DNA from: an uncultured Candidatus Altimarinota bacterium
GTDB taxonomy: Bacteria; Patescibacteriota; Gracilibacteria; CAIRYL01
Assembly: GCA_947311645.1 (NCBI GenBank)
Contig: CAMZKZ010000027.1
Coordinates: forward strand, 1-23,537
Direction of reading: 5' to 3'
DNA: 23,537 nt
A program made the position numbers and the translations under genes. Below the pieces are notes generated by a model. It was not told where the DNA came from, ran no database searches, and saw only the letters and a program-made list of their open reading frames with translations. Position 1 is the first letter of the stretch; each line of letters starts with the position of its first letter. This document shows positions 8,000-15,485 of this stretch, piece by piece.

Positions 8000-8803
8000 T
8001 TATCGATGTATTTGTGTGAATAATTTTTGTGCTTCTTTCATTGCAATAATATTTCGTGAGTAATTCATTCGTACAGGGCCAAGGATACCGAAATATTCGC
8101 CATCTTTTGTTTTTGAAACAAGTAATGAGCATGAGTCAATACCATTGAGTATGTTTTCATGTCCAATAAAGAGTTCTATATCGTATATTTCACATAAGTC
8201 AGCATTTGTGTTTATGTATTCTGTATTTTCTTTTGTATCGCTTGTAAGTTTTTTTGTGCGTTTTATATCAAGTGATGATAGGAACGCGTGTAAATCTTCT
8301 TCAAGAACTTTAAAAACACCTCTCATGTCTGCTGTTCCAGAGGTAAACTCATTTTGCATCATTATTTGCGAGAGTCCAAGAAAAAACATTTTTTTAGACG
8401 ATGGAATAGTTGCAAATGCAATATTTGGCGTGAGTTCAGAAAGAATTGAAACAATATCATACACATTTTGATCTGCTTGTTTTTTTTGAAAATATTGTAG
8501 AGCAACAGTATTAAACTCGTTTTTAAACGATTCTTCTTGTATTGGGGAAATATCAATCGTATCTACTAAAAATCTGTATGCTTTGTCTGTAGGAATTCGA
8601 CCAGATGAAATATGAGATTGCATTAAAAATCCTTCTTTCTCAAGTTTCACCATTTCGTTTCGAAGTGTTGCAGGTGAGAGCTCAATTCCAGATTCTTCTT
8701 TTAAAAATTTGCTTCCAACTGGTGTTGCAGTAGAAACAAAAATTTCGATTATTGATTGTAAGATCTTATATTTTCGTTGGTTTCGTTCGTTATTATGTGT
8801 CAT
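8000..8803 (-). CDS. hrcA: Heat-inducible transcription repressor HrcA (short form)
   Basis: HrcA represses chaperone operons by binding the CIRCE operator. With the ATG at 8803 the product has 267 residues, shorter than the usual 340 or so. The N-terminal winged helix is well conserved (RKYKILQSIIEIFVSTATPVGSKFL, then ELSPATLRNEMVKLEKEGFLMQSHISSGRIPTDKAYRFLVD, to about 81) and the C-terminal domain keeps GILGPVRMNYSRNIIAM. The missing length is in the central effector region. A longer frame starts at 8854, but the 17 extra residues lie inside murC and are not family-like. The start overlaps the murC end by 11 nt, suggesting translational coupling. No dnaK, grpE, groEL or consensus CIRCE is present in the window. 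Confidence 0.88.
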   Translation of the reverse strand: MTHNNERNQRKYKILQSIIEIFVSTATPVGSKFLKEESGIELSPATLRNEMVKLEKEGFLMQSHISSGRIPTDKAYRFLVDTIDISPIQEESFKNEFNTVALQYFQKKQADQNVYDIVSILSELTPNIAFATIPSSKKMFFLGLSQIMMQNEFTSGTADMRGVFKVLEEDLHAFLSSLDIKRTKKLTSDTKENTEYINTNADLCEIYDIELFIGHENILNGIDSCSLLVSKTKDGEYFGILGPVRMNYSRNIIAMKEAQKLFTQIHR

Positions 8804-10220
8804 TTTTACTTGCGATAAATGCTTCAGATATTTTATGAACATCTCCTGCTCCAATCACTAATACTACATCTCCATCGTATGCGTAATCATCGAGGATTTC
8901 GAGTGTATTAGAAAATCCATTTGTATATCGTGCTTGTTTTTTATAGAAGACTTGCCCTCGTTTTTTTGGACCTTGTCCCCAAATATTTGATCGTTTTTTT
9001 TCAATATGAGTCATATCTGCTTCGATTTTAGATACAAAATCTTGGATATTAAATTTTGCAATATCATCTTCTGAATCTCGAGATTGATAAATATTTGGAA
9101 TAAGTACTTCATCTGCTTCTTTAAATACAGAGATAAATTCATTTTGAAAACTTCGCGTTCGTGAGTATTGATGAGGTTGAAAAATAACCCATAGTTTTTT
9201 TAATTTATTTGTTTTTACATATTCTCTTGCAGAATGAATTGCCATTTTTAGAGAGGTAGGGTGATGGGCGTAATCGTTAATAATTGTGATATTTTCAACA
9301 GTTGCAATAATATCAAAACGACGAGCAAGTCCTTTATATTTTTCAAGTGATGCTATTGCATCATCTTCGTTTATTTTTAATGCTTTTGCTGCTTCTATTG
9401 CACATGCTGCATTAAATTTTTGAAATGTTCCCAGTACTTGTAGTGCTGGAACTTTTTCTAGAGATCCTTCGGCTCCATATTTTCGTGGATGAAAATTTTC
9501 TGGAAGTATTTTCATTATATTTTCTCCTTCGAGAAAAGATATAAATGATCCAAACTGCGGAAGTTTCGTTAAAAATTTTTTAAACGATTCAAAGTAGTTT
9601 TCTTCTGTTTTAAAATAATCTAAATGATCTGGGTCTATATTTGTAACAATAATACTGTTTGGTTCTATGTTTAAAAAAGAATCTCTGTATTCACACGCTT
9701 CAACTACAAAATATTTTTTTGTTGGCATTCCTTCGCTTGCTCCTTCGTTTGCTTTTAAAAAGTTTGTACCATTCCAATCATGAATATTTGCTCCTACAAT
9801 AGAAATTACTTCTTTTCCTGTATCTCGTAAAATGGTTGCAAGCATTGATGCTGTAGATGATTTTCCATGTGAACCACTTACCGCGATTGTATAATAGTTT
9901 TTTGATATTTCACCAATCATTTCAAAATATTTTTTTATCTCTATGTTTTGTTTTTGTGCAGCATTAAATTCTGGGTGTATTGTAGAGTCTGTGTTTTGAA
10001 AAATAGCTTCTGTGTATACAAAAAGATCAAAAGTGTTGTCTTGAATATTTTCTGCTTTTTGTTCTGGGTAAAATGTAATTCCTTCTGTTTCAAGTCTTTT
10101 TGTAATTGCAGTATCTCCATTATCACTTCCAAAAACACTGTATCCTTCTGATAAAAAGTATCGTGCTAATGCACTCATTCCGCTTCCACCAATTCCACAC
10201 AAAAAAACTTTTTTAGACAT
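8793..10220 (-). CDS. murC: UDP-N-acetylmuramate--L-alanine ligase MurC
   Basis: MurC adds L-alanine to UDP-MurNAc with ATP hydrolysis in cytoplasmic peptidoglycan synthesis. The 475-residue protein has the Rossmann-like GIGGSGMS at 9-16, the P-loop GSHGKSST at 116-123, the EACEY segment at 174-178, NIDPDHLDYF around H199 and NDYAHHPT at 315-322. The C-terminal domain contains VLVIGAGDVHKI near 453-464. Residues 408-429 look like an insertion when compared with E. coli MurC (see findings). It is the only mur gene here and is followed by the overlapping hrcA. It has its own likely promoter in the 77-nt gap after ilvB, and no Shine-Dalgarno sequence before the ATG. The stop is TAA. Confidence 0.93.
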   Translation of the reverse strand: MSKKVFLCGIGGSGMSALARYFLSEGYSVFGSDNGDTAITKRLETEGITFYPEQKAENIQDNTFDLFVYTEAIFQNTDSTIHPEFNAAQKQNIEIKKYFEMIGEISKNYYTIAVSGSHGKSSTASMLATILRDTGKEVISIVGANIHDWNGTNFLKANEGASEGMPTKKYFVVEACEYRDSFLNIEPNSIIVTNIDPDHLDYFKTEENYFESFKKFLTKLPQFGSFISFLEGENIMKILPENFHPRKYGAEGSLEKVPALQVLGTFQKFNAACAIEAAKALKINEDDAIASLEKYKGLARRFDIIATVENITIINDYAHHPTSLKMAIHSAREYVKTNKLKKLWVIFQPHQYSRTRSFQNEFISVFKEADEVLIPNIYQSRDSEDDIAKFNIQDFVSKIEADMTHIEKKRSNIWGQGPKKRGQVFYKKQARYTNGFSNTLEILDDYAYDGDVVLVIGAGDVHKISEAFIASKNDT

Positions 10221-10226
10221 TATAAA

Positions 10227-10259
10227 AATAGTTACACATTAAAATTTCGTGTAACTATT
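10227..10259 (-). repeat. Perfect 11-bp inverted repeat at the murC promoter
   Basis: AATAGTTACAC (10227-10237) and GTGTAACTATT (10249-10259) are perfect complements separated by 11 nt. The dyad overlaps the murC -10 element and the expected start site. In the direction of transcription it is followed by a short T run (ATTTTTATA), so it might be an operator or a terminator for ilvB read-through. Confidence 0.6.
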
Positions 10260-10285
10260 GTATCATAAATGATATTTTTAGGCAA
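10257..10285 (-). promoter_or_regulatory. Predicted murC-hrcA promoter
   Basis: On the minus strand TTGCCT (10285-10280) is followed after 17 nt by TACAAT (10262-10257), preceded by TGA in an extended -10 arrangement. The start site would fall near 10250, about 30 nt before the murC ATG. Confidence 0.5.
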
Positions 10286-10296
10286 ATATGGCAAGT

Positions 10297-12015
10297 TTAT
10301 TCGCTTATTTGAGTATCTCCTAAACTTTTTGCTTGTGGAACCATTGGAAAGATATTTTCTTCTTTTCCTATAACACATTCTATGAATGTAGGTCCATCTA
10401 TTGCTCTGCATTTTTTTATTGCTTCTCGTGTTTCTTCTTCTGTAGATGCTTTAAATGTAGGAATCCCATATGCTTCTGCAAGTTTAATAAAATCTGGATT
10501 TTGCATGTCGACATAACTATATCCACCTTCGAACATTTCTTGCCATTGTCGAACCATTCCAAGGTAGTTGTTGTTGAGAACCATTATTTTTACTGCAATT
10601 CCTTCTTGTACGAGAGTCATCATTTCTTGTAGGTTCATTTGAAATCCACCATCTCCAGAAATACTCCATACTTCTCTTTCTGGTGCAGCAACTTTTGCAC
10701 CCATTGCAGTTGGAAGAGAGCACCCCATCGCTCCTAGTCCTCCAGAAAATAAAAGAGAATTGGTAATATTTGCCTTGTATTCTTGTGCTGTCCACATTTG
10801 ATTTTGTCCAACATCTGGAGCAACAATGGCATTTCCTTCTGTTTCTTCTTTTAAGATTTCGATTACTTTGCATGCTCGCATTTTACCACCAGCTTTTTCT
10901 TTGTTTAACTCTCGAACATTTTCCATTGAGTATTCTTCTTTCCAGCCTTCAATTTGTTTTATCCATGCAGGAAATTCTGTTTTTTGTAAAAGGGGAAGTG
11001 TGTTTTCGAGTGATACTTTTAAATCTCCAACAACAGGAACAACCACTTCTTTTACATTTTTTTCAATTTCAGCAGGGTCTATATCAAAATGAATAAATTT
11101 TGCAAGACGCGTAAATTCACTTAATTTCCCTGTAATTCGGTCATCAAATCGTGATCCAAGAGATATAATAAGGTCTGCATTATGAACTGCATAATTTGCT
11201 GGAACGGTTCCATGCATTCCAAGCATTCCAAGGTTTTGTGGGTGGTTATGCGGAACACTTGAAAGTCCTAAGAGTGTTTCGGTGCATGGAATACCTGTTT
11301 TTTCTAAAAACGCTAAAACTTCTTTTTCAGCATGAGATATGTGAGTTCCTTGTCCAATAATCGCAATAGGTCGTTTTGCTTCTGCAATAGTTTTTACAAC
11401 TTTTTCTAATTGTTTTTTATTCGCAGTAATAGTTGGTTTATAACTTGGGATATTTACATCGGGAAATCCGTCGAAATCTACCATTTCTAAAAATGCATCT
11501 TTTGTTATGTCTACATGAACAGGTCCAGGTCTTCCTGTGTTTGCAATGTGAAATGCTTTTGTCATAGTTTCTGCTATTTCTTTTGCAGAGGTTACACTAA
11601 AAGAGTGCTTTACAACTGGAAGAAAAACTCCAAGAGAGTCAATTTCTTGAAATGCATCGGTTCCAAGAAGTGTTGAAAATACTTGTCCAGTAATTACAAT
11701 CATAGGAATAGAATCCATATAGGCATCCGCCACTCCGGTTAATAAATTTGTTGCACCGGGTCCTGAGGTTGCAAGGCATACTCCAGCTTTTCTATTGATT
11801 CGTGCGTATCCATTTGCAGCAAATGCCGCTCCTTGTTCATGTCGTACTAATATATGGTTTATTTGTGGATAGCTTCGCATTGTTTCATAGAGTGGAATTA
11901 CCGATCCTCCAGGGTATCCAAAGATGGTTTTTTCACCATGAGCCAATAGGCTTTCGAGTAAAATTTCAGATCCATTTTTTCGTTTCATCGTTGTGTTATT
12001 GCTAATATTTTTCAT
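10297..12015 (-). CDS. ilvB: Acetolactate synthase large (catalytic) subunit IlvB
   Basis: IlvB is the ThDP-dependent enzyme making acetolactate or acetohydroxybutyrate in valine, leucine and isoleucine synthesis. The 572-residue protein has the N-terminal PYR domain with IFGYPGGSVIPLYE (31-44) and catalytic E60 in VRHEQGAAFAANGYAR, a central FAD/DHS-like domain, and the C-terminal PP domain with the ThDP/Mg motif GDGGFQMN...NNNYLGMV near 454-487. Two starts are possible: ATG 12015, and ATG 11988 giving MKRKNGSEILLESLL, which is closer to where homologues begin. TATAAT lies 10 nt before the first and 37 nt before the second. It follows the VTT gene by 27 nt. The regulatory subunit gene ilvN is at 16882, about 5 kb away on the other strand. 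The stop is TAA. Confidence 0.93.
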   Translation of the reverse strand: MKNISNNTTMKRKNGSEILLESLLAHGEKTIFGYPGGSVIPLYETMRSYPQINHILVRHEQGAAFAANGYARINRKAGVCLATSGPGATNLLTGVADAYMDSIPMIVITGQVFSTLLGTDAFQEIDSLGVFLPVVKHSFSVTSAKEIAETMTKAFHIANTGRPGPVHVDITKDAFLEMVDFDGFPDVNIPSYKPTITANKKQLEKVVKTIAEAKRPIAIIGQGTHISHAEKEVLAFLEKTGIPCTETLLGLSSVPHNHPQNLGMLGMHGTVPANYAVHNADLIISLGSRFDDRITGKLSEFTRLAKFIHFDIDPAEIEKNVKEVVVPVVGDLKVSLENTLPLLQKTEFPAWIKQIEGWKEEYSMENVRELNKEKAGGKMRACKVIEILKEETEGNAIVAPDVGQNQMWTAQEYKANITNSLLFSGGLGAMGCSLPTAMGAKVAAPEREVWSISGDGGFQMNLQEMMTLVQEGIAVKIMVLNNNYLGMVRQWQEMFEGGYSYVDMQNPDFIKLAEAYGIPTFKASTEEETREAIKKCRAIDGPTFIECVIGKEENIFPMVPQAKSLGDTQISE

Positions 12016-12025
12016 ATTGTTGTTA

Positions 12026-12031
12026 ATTATA
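12026..12031 (-). promoter_or_regulatory. -10-like element before ilvB
   Basis: TATAAT on the minus strand, between the VTT gene stop and ilvB. It may allow ilvB transcription independent of carA; the matching -35 is not clear. Confidence 0.35.
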
Positions 12032-12042
12032 GAGAGAGAAGG

Positions 12043-12525
12043 TTACCAATTTTTTATAATATCAAAAAGCCAGAGAACAAGGATGAATCGAATTGATCGC
12101 CCAATTATTTCTGCAATAAAAAAAGCAAGTCTATTCATGTGTAAAATTCCAGACATCCATGCGATAACTTTAAATGGGAGGGGAGTAATTGCAACAAAAA
12201 TCACACTCCAGACACCCCATTTTTCCATAAATTTTTTTCCAGAGGTAAAAGTGTCTTCGGTAAAAAATTTTAAAAAAGCTTTTTTACCGAGTTTTTCTCC
12301 GAGATAATGAGCAAGTAGTCCTCCGAGTACTCCTCCAAATGTTGCCCAAAAGAAAATAGACTGGGTATCCCATTTTCCTAATGCATCCATTGCAATAAGA
12401 ATTGGATCAACGGGAATAGGGTGAAACAGACTTTCTGTAAAAGAAAATATAAACAGTCCAATCATTCCAAATTGTTCTAATATTTGAATAGACCAATCTA
12501 TTAGTGGTTGTAAAAATTCATGCAT
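12043..12525 (-). CDS. VTT-domain (DedA/YqaA-like) integral membrane protein
   Basis: The 160-residue protein has hydrophobic segments near 19-36, 59-77, 105-127 and 133-157. The pattern SFTESLFHPIPVDPILIAM followed by a Gly-rich helix (GGVLGGLLAHYLGEKLG) and ITPLPFKVIAWMSGIL is typical of the VTT/SNARE-associated family, in particular the shorter YqaA-type proteins. Members of the wider family include lipid scramblases and UndP/DedA flippases, but the substrate here cannot be told from sequence. Its ATG is 1 nt after the TPR gene stop, so the two are almost certainly co-transcribed. Confidence 0.75.
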   Translation of the reverse strand: MHEFLQPLIDWSIQILEQFGMIGLFIFSFTESLFHPIPVDPILIAMDALGKWDTQSIFFWATFGGVLGGLLAHYLGEKLGKKAFLKFFTEDTFTSGKKFMEKWGVWSVIFVAITPLPFKVIAWMSGILHMNRLAFFIAEIIGRSIRFILVLWLFDIIKNW

Positions 12526-12526
12526 G

Positions 12527-13393
12527 TTAAAATCCTAATTTATTTAAATCTTCAAGTGCTTGCAGTGTTTCTTTGTCGTATGGAGAAAACTCCAGAATTT
12601 TTTCATACCAAGTTTTTGCCTCTTGGTACTTTGTTTCTTTTTTAAAACATTCTGCAATTGTTTTATGATATTCTCTATTTTTTGTATCTAATTTTGATGC
12701 TTCTATGTAGCATTTTCCTGCATCTTCAAAGTTTTCGAGTGCAAGAAAAATTTTTCCAAGATTTTCGTATCGAGTTGGGTTGTTTGGTTCGAGTGCAATA
12801 GCTTTTGAGTAGTATGTAATAGTAGTGGGAAATTGTTTGATGTAAAAGTGGGCAAGTGCATAATTGTTACATGTTGCAACATTTTCTTTGTGATGTGCAA
12901 AAAATGTATCGAGAAAAAATATTGCTTTTGAGTATTGTTGTAGAGAAAGGTATACTTGAGAAATAAGCTCTAGTAATTTTTTGTGACGTTCGTTGTATGA
13001 AAGTCCTTGTATAAGGCATTTTTCTGCATCTTTGAATTTTTTTTGACCAATGAGAACTTCTGATTTCTTTATAAGATTTGATATTTCTGCTGTTCGTTGG
13101 AGGAGTTCTATTGATTCTTTTGTTGTTGTTGTTTCAGAAGATTTTTCAGTTTTTTGTATGGTATTGTTGCGAATAATTGCTTCTTCTTTTTCGAATGGTT
13201 TAAGTGTTTCTTTTGAAAATTCTTTAGTAAGAGAAAGCTCTTGAGTTGCAGCTTTTAGTGCATTTTGAATACTTTCTTTTTCTCTTTTATATGCTATTGC
13301 TATAGATTTTATAATAATATAGGTAGCAATACACAACGCAAGTGTTATGAGTGTGTAGTAAAAGCTTAATGATTGAGAGAAAAAATTGTACAT
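12527..13393 (-). CDS. Membrane-anchored TPR-repeat protein
   Basis: The 288-residue protein has one N-terminal transmembrane helix (about 12-34), a charged Ser/Thr/Glu-rich linker (40-100) and about five tetratricopeptide repeats: roughly 105-136, 139-170, 173-204 (AHFYIKQFPTTITYYSKAIALEPNN), 207-238 (RYENLGKIFLALENFEDAGKCYIEASKLDTKN) and 241-274. It is probably a scaffold held at the membrane. It starts 12 nt after the carA stop and ends 1 nt before the VTT gene. No catalytic motif is seen and no specific partner can be named; the tight link to the VTT gene makes that membrane protein a candidate. Confidence 0.8.
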   Translation of the reverse strand: MYNFFSQSLSFYYTLITLALCIATYIIIKSIAIAYKREKESIQNALKAATQELSLTKEFSKETLKPFEKEEAIIRNNTIQKTEKSSETTTTKESIELLQRTAEISNLIKKSEVLIGQKKFKDAEKCLIQGLSYNERHKKLLELISQVYLSLQQYSKAIFFLDTFFAHHKENVATCNNYALAHFYIKQFPTTITYYSKAIALEPNNPTRYENLGKIFLALENFEDAGKCYIEASKLDTKNREYHKTIAECFKKETKYQEAKTWYEKILEFSPYDKETLQALEDLNKLGF

Positions 13394-13405
13394 AAGAGTT
13401 CTATA

Positions 13406-14521
13406 TTATTTTTTATACTGTAAAACTGTTGTAATAAAATCATCAAAGAGTATGTTCGCATCTTCAGGTCCTGGGCAGCTTTCAGGGTGAAATTGTACAG
13501 AATTTGCAGGAAGTGTTTCATGGGTAATTCCTTCTACCGTATTATCATTTATATTTATCCATGAGACTTTCCACCCATCAGGAAGTGATTGAGCATCTAC
13601 TTCGTATCCATGATTTTGAGATGTAATAAAGCATCGTTCTGTGATTTGATCTTTACATGGGACATTTGCTCCTCTATTTCCAAATTTCATTTTTTTTGTT
13701 TTTCCACCAATCGCAAGAGAGAGAAGTTGATTTCCAAGGCAAATTCCCCACAATGGTATTGTGTTTTTAAGTGCAAAGAGGATATTTGGTCGTACAGTAT
13801 CTGCAATTGTTTCTGGATTTCCTGGTCCATTACTAAAAAAGACTCCATCGAACTTTTCTTCTGTAAAAAGGCCGTTTGTAATGTCTGTGTTCCATGGTAA
13901 TACAGATATTTCTATATTTCGTTTTAAAAATTCTCGAATAATGTTGAGTTTAATTCCAAAGTCAAAAACAGCTATTTTTGCAATTGGATTTTTTGGAGTA
14001 TATTTTTTAATTACAGGTGTAGAAACCTCTGATACAAGATTTTTATTATTTGTTTCTGTAAAAGAAAGAGGTGTGTTTTGAGAAGTATACAGTTCTTCAG
14101 AAATAATTCTTCCCATTTGAGATCCATTATCTCGTAGGTATTGTGTAAGTGCACGAGTATCAATTCCAGATATTCCACTTACGCCTTTGTCTTCTAGCCA
14201 TTGTGTAAAGCTTTTTTCTGCTCTGTAGTGCGAGAAGTTTTTTGAGTATTCGCAAACTACAACACCTTCTACCGATATGTTTTCACTTTCAAAATATTTT
14301 AAAATTCCATATTCATCTCTTTCTTCGCTTGGAACTCCATAATTTCCAATCATTGGGTATGTGAAGGTAAGTATTTGTCCTTTGAAACTTAAATCTGTAA
14401 GTGTTTGTTCGTATCCTACCATTGCTGTGGTAAAGACTACTTCACCTTCTGCGTCTTTTCGTGAACCAAAAAGCTCTCCTTTAAATGTTTTTCCGTCTGC
14501 TAATACAAGATATCCTTTCAT
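13406..14521 (-). CDS. carA: Carbamoyl-phosphate synthase small (glutaminase) subunit CarA
   Basis: CarA hydrolyses glutamine and passes ammonia to CarB to make carbamoyl phosphate for pyrimidines and arginine. The 371-residue protein has the N-terminal CPSase domain (LADGKTFKGELFGS, FTTAMVGYEQTLTDLSFKGQILTFTYPMIGNYG) and the class I glutamine amidotransferase domain with nucleophile C261 in WGICLGNQ and the H345/E347 pair in VQFHPES. NGPGNP at 231-236 is also conserved. The length is typical. carB is not in the window. It leads a tight minus-strand run of carA, TPR, VTT and probably ilvB. The ATG follows a weak promoter and lacks a Shine-Dalgarno sequence. The stop is TAA. Confidence 0.94.
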   Translation of the reverse strand: MKGYLVLADGKTFKGELFGSRKDAEGEVVFTTAMVGYEQTLTDLSFKGQILTFTYPMIGNYGVPSEERDEYGILKYFESENISVEGVVVCEYSKNFSHYRAEKSFTQWLEDKGVSGISGIDTRALTQYLRDNGSQMGRIISEELYTSQNTPLSFTETNNKNLVSEVSTPVIKKYTPKNPIAKIAVFDFGIKLNIIREFLKRNIEISVLPWNTDITNGLFTEEKFDGVFFSNGPGNPETIADTVRPNILFALKNTIPLWGICLGNQLLSLAIGGKTKKMKFGNRGANVPCKDQITERCFITSQNHGYEVDAQSLPDGWKVSWININDNTVEGITHETLPANSVQFHPESCPGPEDANILFDDFITTVLQYKK

Positions 14522-14548
14522 ATTGTCTGTAAAATTTTTTTTACATAT

Positions 14549-14578
14549 ATACTACATATATTCTAGAAAAAATATCAA
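14549..14578 (-). promoter_or_regulatory. Possible carA promoter
   Basis: On the minus strand TTGATA (14578-14573) is followed after 18 nt by TAGTAT (14554-14549), 27 nt before the carA ATG. The -10 is weak (four of six consensus bases). The 14580-14650 stretch between this and the rplJ promoter holds only a 6-bp inverted repeat (14610-14615 with 14624-14629). Confidence 0.35.
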
Positions 14579-14653
14579 GTGAACATGATATATGTTTTTA
14601 TGCTCTTATAGAGAATAATGTACTTCTCTTTATTTTTAGGTAAATAAAATCTC

Positions 14654-14683
14654 TTGATTTTTGTTTGTTTATTTTATTATACT
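14654..14683 (+). promoter_or_regulatory. rplJL promoter
   Basis: TTGATT (14654-14659), an 18-nt spacer and TATACT (14678-14683). The start site would be near 14690, at the beginning of the L10 leader motif, leaving a structured 5' leader of about 215 nt before rplJ. Confidence 0.6.
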
Positions 14684-14689
14684 TTTTAC

Positions 14690-14755
14690 GCGTTGAAGAC
14701 AGCAGGCATTTTATCTTTTTTGTATTGATAAAAAATAAGCCCCGCCGAGACTATA
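14690..14755 (+). promoter_or_regulatory. Ribosomal protein L10 leader
   Basis: Two conserved strands of the L10-leader RNA are visible: GAAGACAGCAGG (14695-14706) and AAGCCCCGCCGAGAC (14737-14751). They flank a hairpin with arms TTTTATC (14709-14715) and GATAAAA (14727-14733), closed by GGC/GCC. In known examples this kink-turn-like element binds the L10-(L12)4 complex for feedback control of rplJL. The position directly after the promoter and before rplJ is as expected. The family match is from recognition, not from a covariance-model search. Confidence 0.75.
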
Positions 14756-14783
14756 ATCGAATTCGATTTGAAAATTTCTTTAT

Positions 14784-14839
14784 AGAAACTCGTCTTTCAA
14801 CTGCACTTTTACGAGCGCAAGTGAAAACGAGTTTTTTTT
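14784..14839 (+). terminator. Intrinsic-terminator-like attenuator in the rplJ leader
   Basis: AAACTCGT plus TTTCA (14786-14793 and 14795-14799, one bulged C) pairs with TGAAA plus ACGAGTTT (14822-14834), about 13 bp, and the 3' arm merges into eight T (14832-14839). It lies between the L10 leader and rplJ, so it would stop transcription before the gene. A competing pairing exists: TTGAAA (14768-14773) with TTTCAA (14795-14800), enclosing TTTCT/AGAAA (14775-14779, 14784-14788), which would disrupt the terminator. Confidence 0.65.
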
Positions 14840-14904
14840 AATTCACGCGCTTTATCATTTAACTATTTCTGCGATGACGGACAAAATGGGGGTTGGAATA
14901 TAAT

Positions 14905-15432
14905 ATGGCTATATCACGATTAAAAAAAGAAGAAGTTTTAAACGCTTTAATTGAATCTTTTGGATCTGCTAAATCAGTTGTTTTTGCTAAAAATAAAGGA
15001 CTTACAGTTTCTGATTCAAAAAATCTTCGAGCAGTTTTGCGAGAAGAAAACGTTACATTTACTGTTGCTAAAAAAACATTGTTTAAAAAAGCAGCGGAAC
15101 AAAATGGAGTTGATGGATTTGATATTTCTGTTTTAGACGGAGCAGTTGGTGCAGCAATTTCTTCAGAAGATGAAGTTGTTGGAGCAAAAGCAATTGCAAC
15201 TTTCGCTAAAAAGAACCCAAATCTTGAACTTGTTGCAGGTATCGTAGACGGAGAATTTCTTGGAACAAAAGAAATTGTTAGTCTTTCGAAATTACCTTCT
15301 AAAGAAGAGCTTTACGCTCAAATGCTTGGATCTATGCAAGCACCTCTTTCGAACTTTGTTGGAATTGGAAACAACCTTATTTCAGGGTTTGTACGATGTC
15401 TTGACCAAGTTGCGGAACAAAAAGACGCATAA
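14905..15432 (+). CDS. rplJ: Large ribosomal subunit protein L10 (uL10)
   Basis: L10 forms the base of the ribosomal stalk, binding 23S rRNA and L7/L12 dimers. The 175-residue protein begins MAISRLKKEEVLNALIESFGSAKSVVFAKNKGLTVSD, carries the conserved Phe-Thr-Val-Ala-Lys-Lys-Thr-Leu core and the late motif LPSKEELYAQMLGSMQAPLSNFVGIGNNL, and ends in a helix that would bind L12. A TTG at 14893 would add four residues but the ATG at 14905 fits the family. A five-codon frame (ATG 14886 to TAA 14903) ends just before the start. Expression is probably limited by the L10 leader and attenuator upstream. rplL follows after 53 nt. Confidence 0.95.
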   Translation: MAISRLKKEEVLNALIESFGSAKSVVFAKNKGLTVSDSKNLRAVLREENVTFTVAKKTLFKKAAEQNGVDGFDISVLDGAVGAAISSEDEVVGAKAIATFAKKNPNLELVAGIVDGEFLGTKEIVSLSKLPSKEELYAQMLGSMQAPLSNFVGIGNNLISGFVRCLDQVAEQKDA

Positions 15433-15485
15433 TTCATTGGAATTATTCGCAAAAAATTATACTATACTATTTAAATTATATTCTT

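Noticed and set aside
8145..8471. Plus-strand open frame of 108 codons inside hrcA
   Set aside because: It is antisense to a well-conserved gene, and its Ser/Phe/Ile-rich product matches nothing I recognise.
10517..10873. Minus-strand 118-codon frame in ilvB
   Set aside because: It is a frame-shifted shadow of ilvB, giving an Arg/Asn/Ser/Cys-rich product with no family features.
14886..14903. Five-codon frame (MGVGI) just before rplJ as a leader peptide
   Set aside because: Too short to judge, contains no regulatory codon run, and the L10 leader already explains control.
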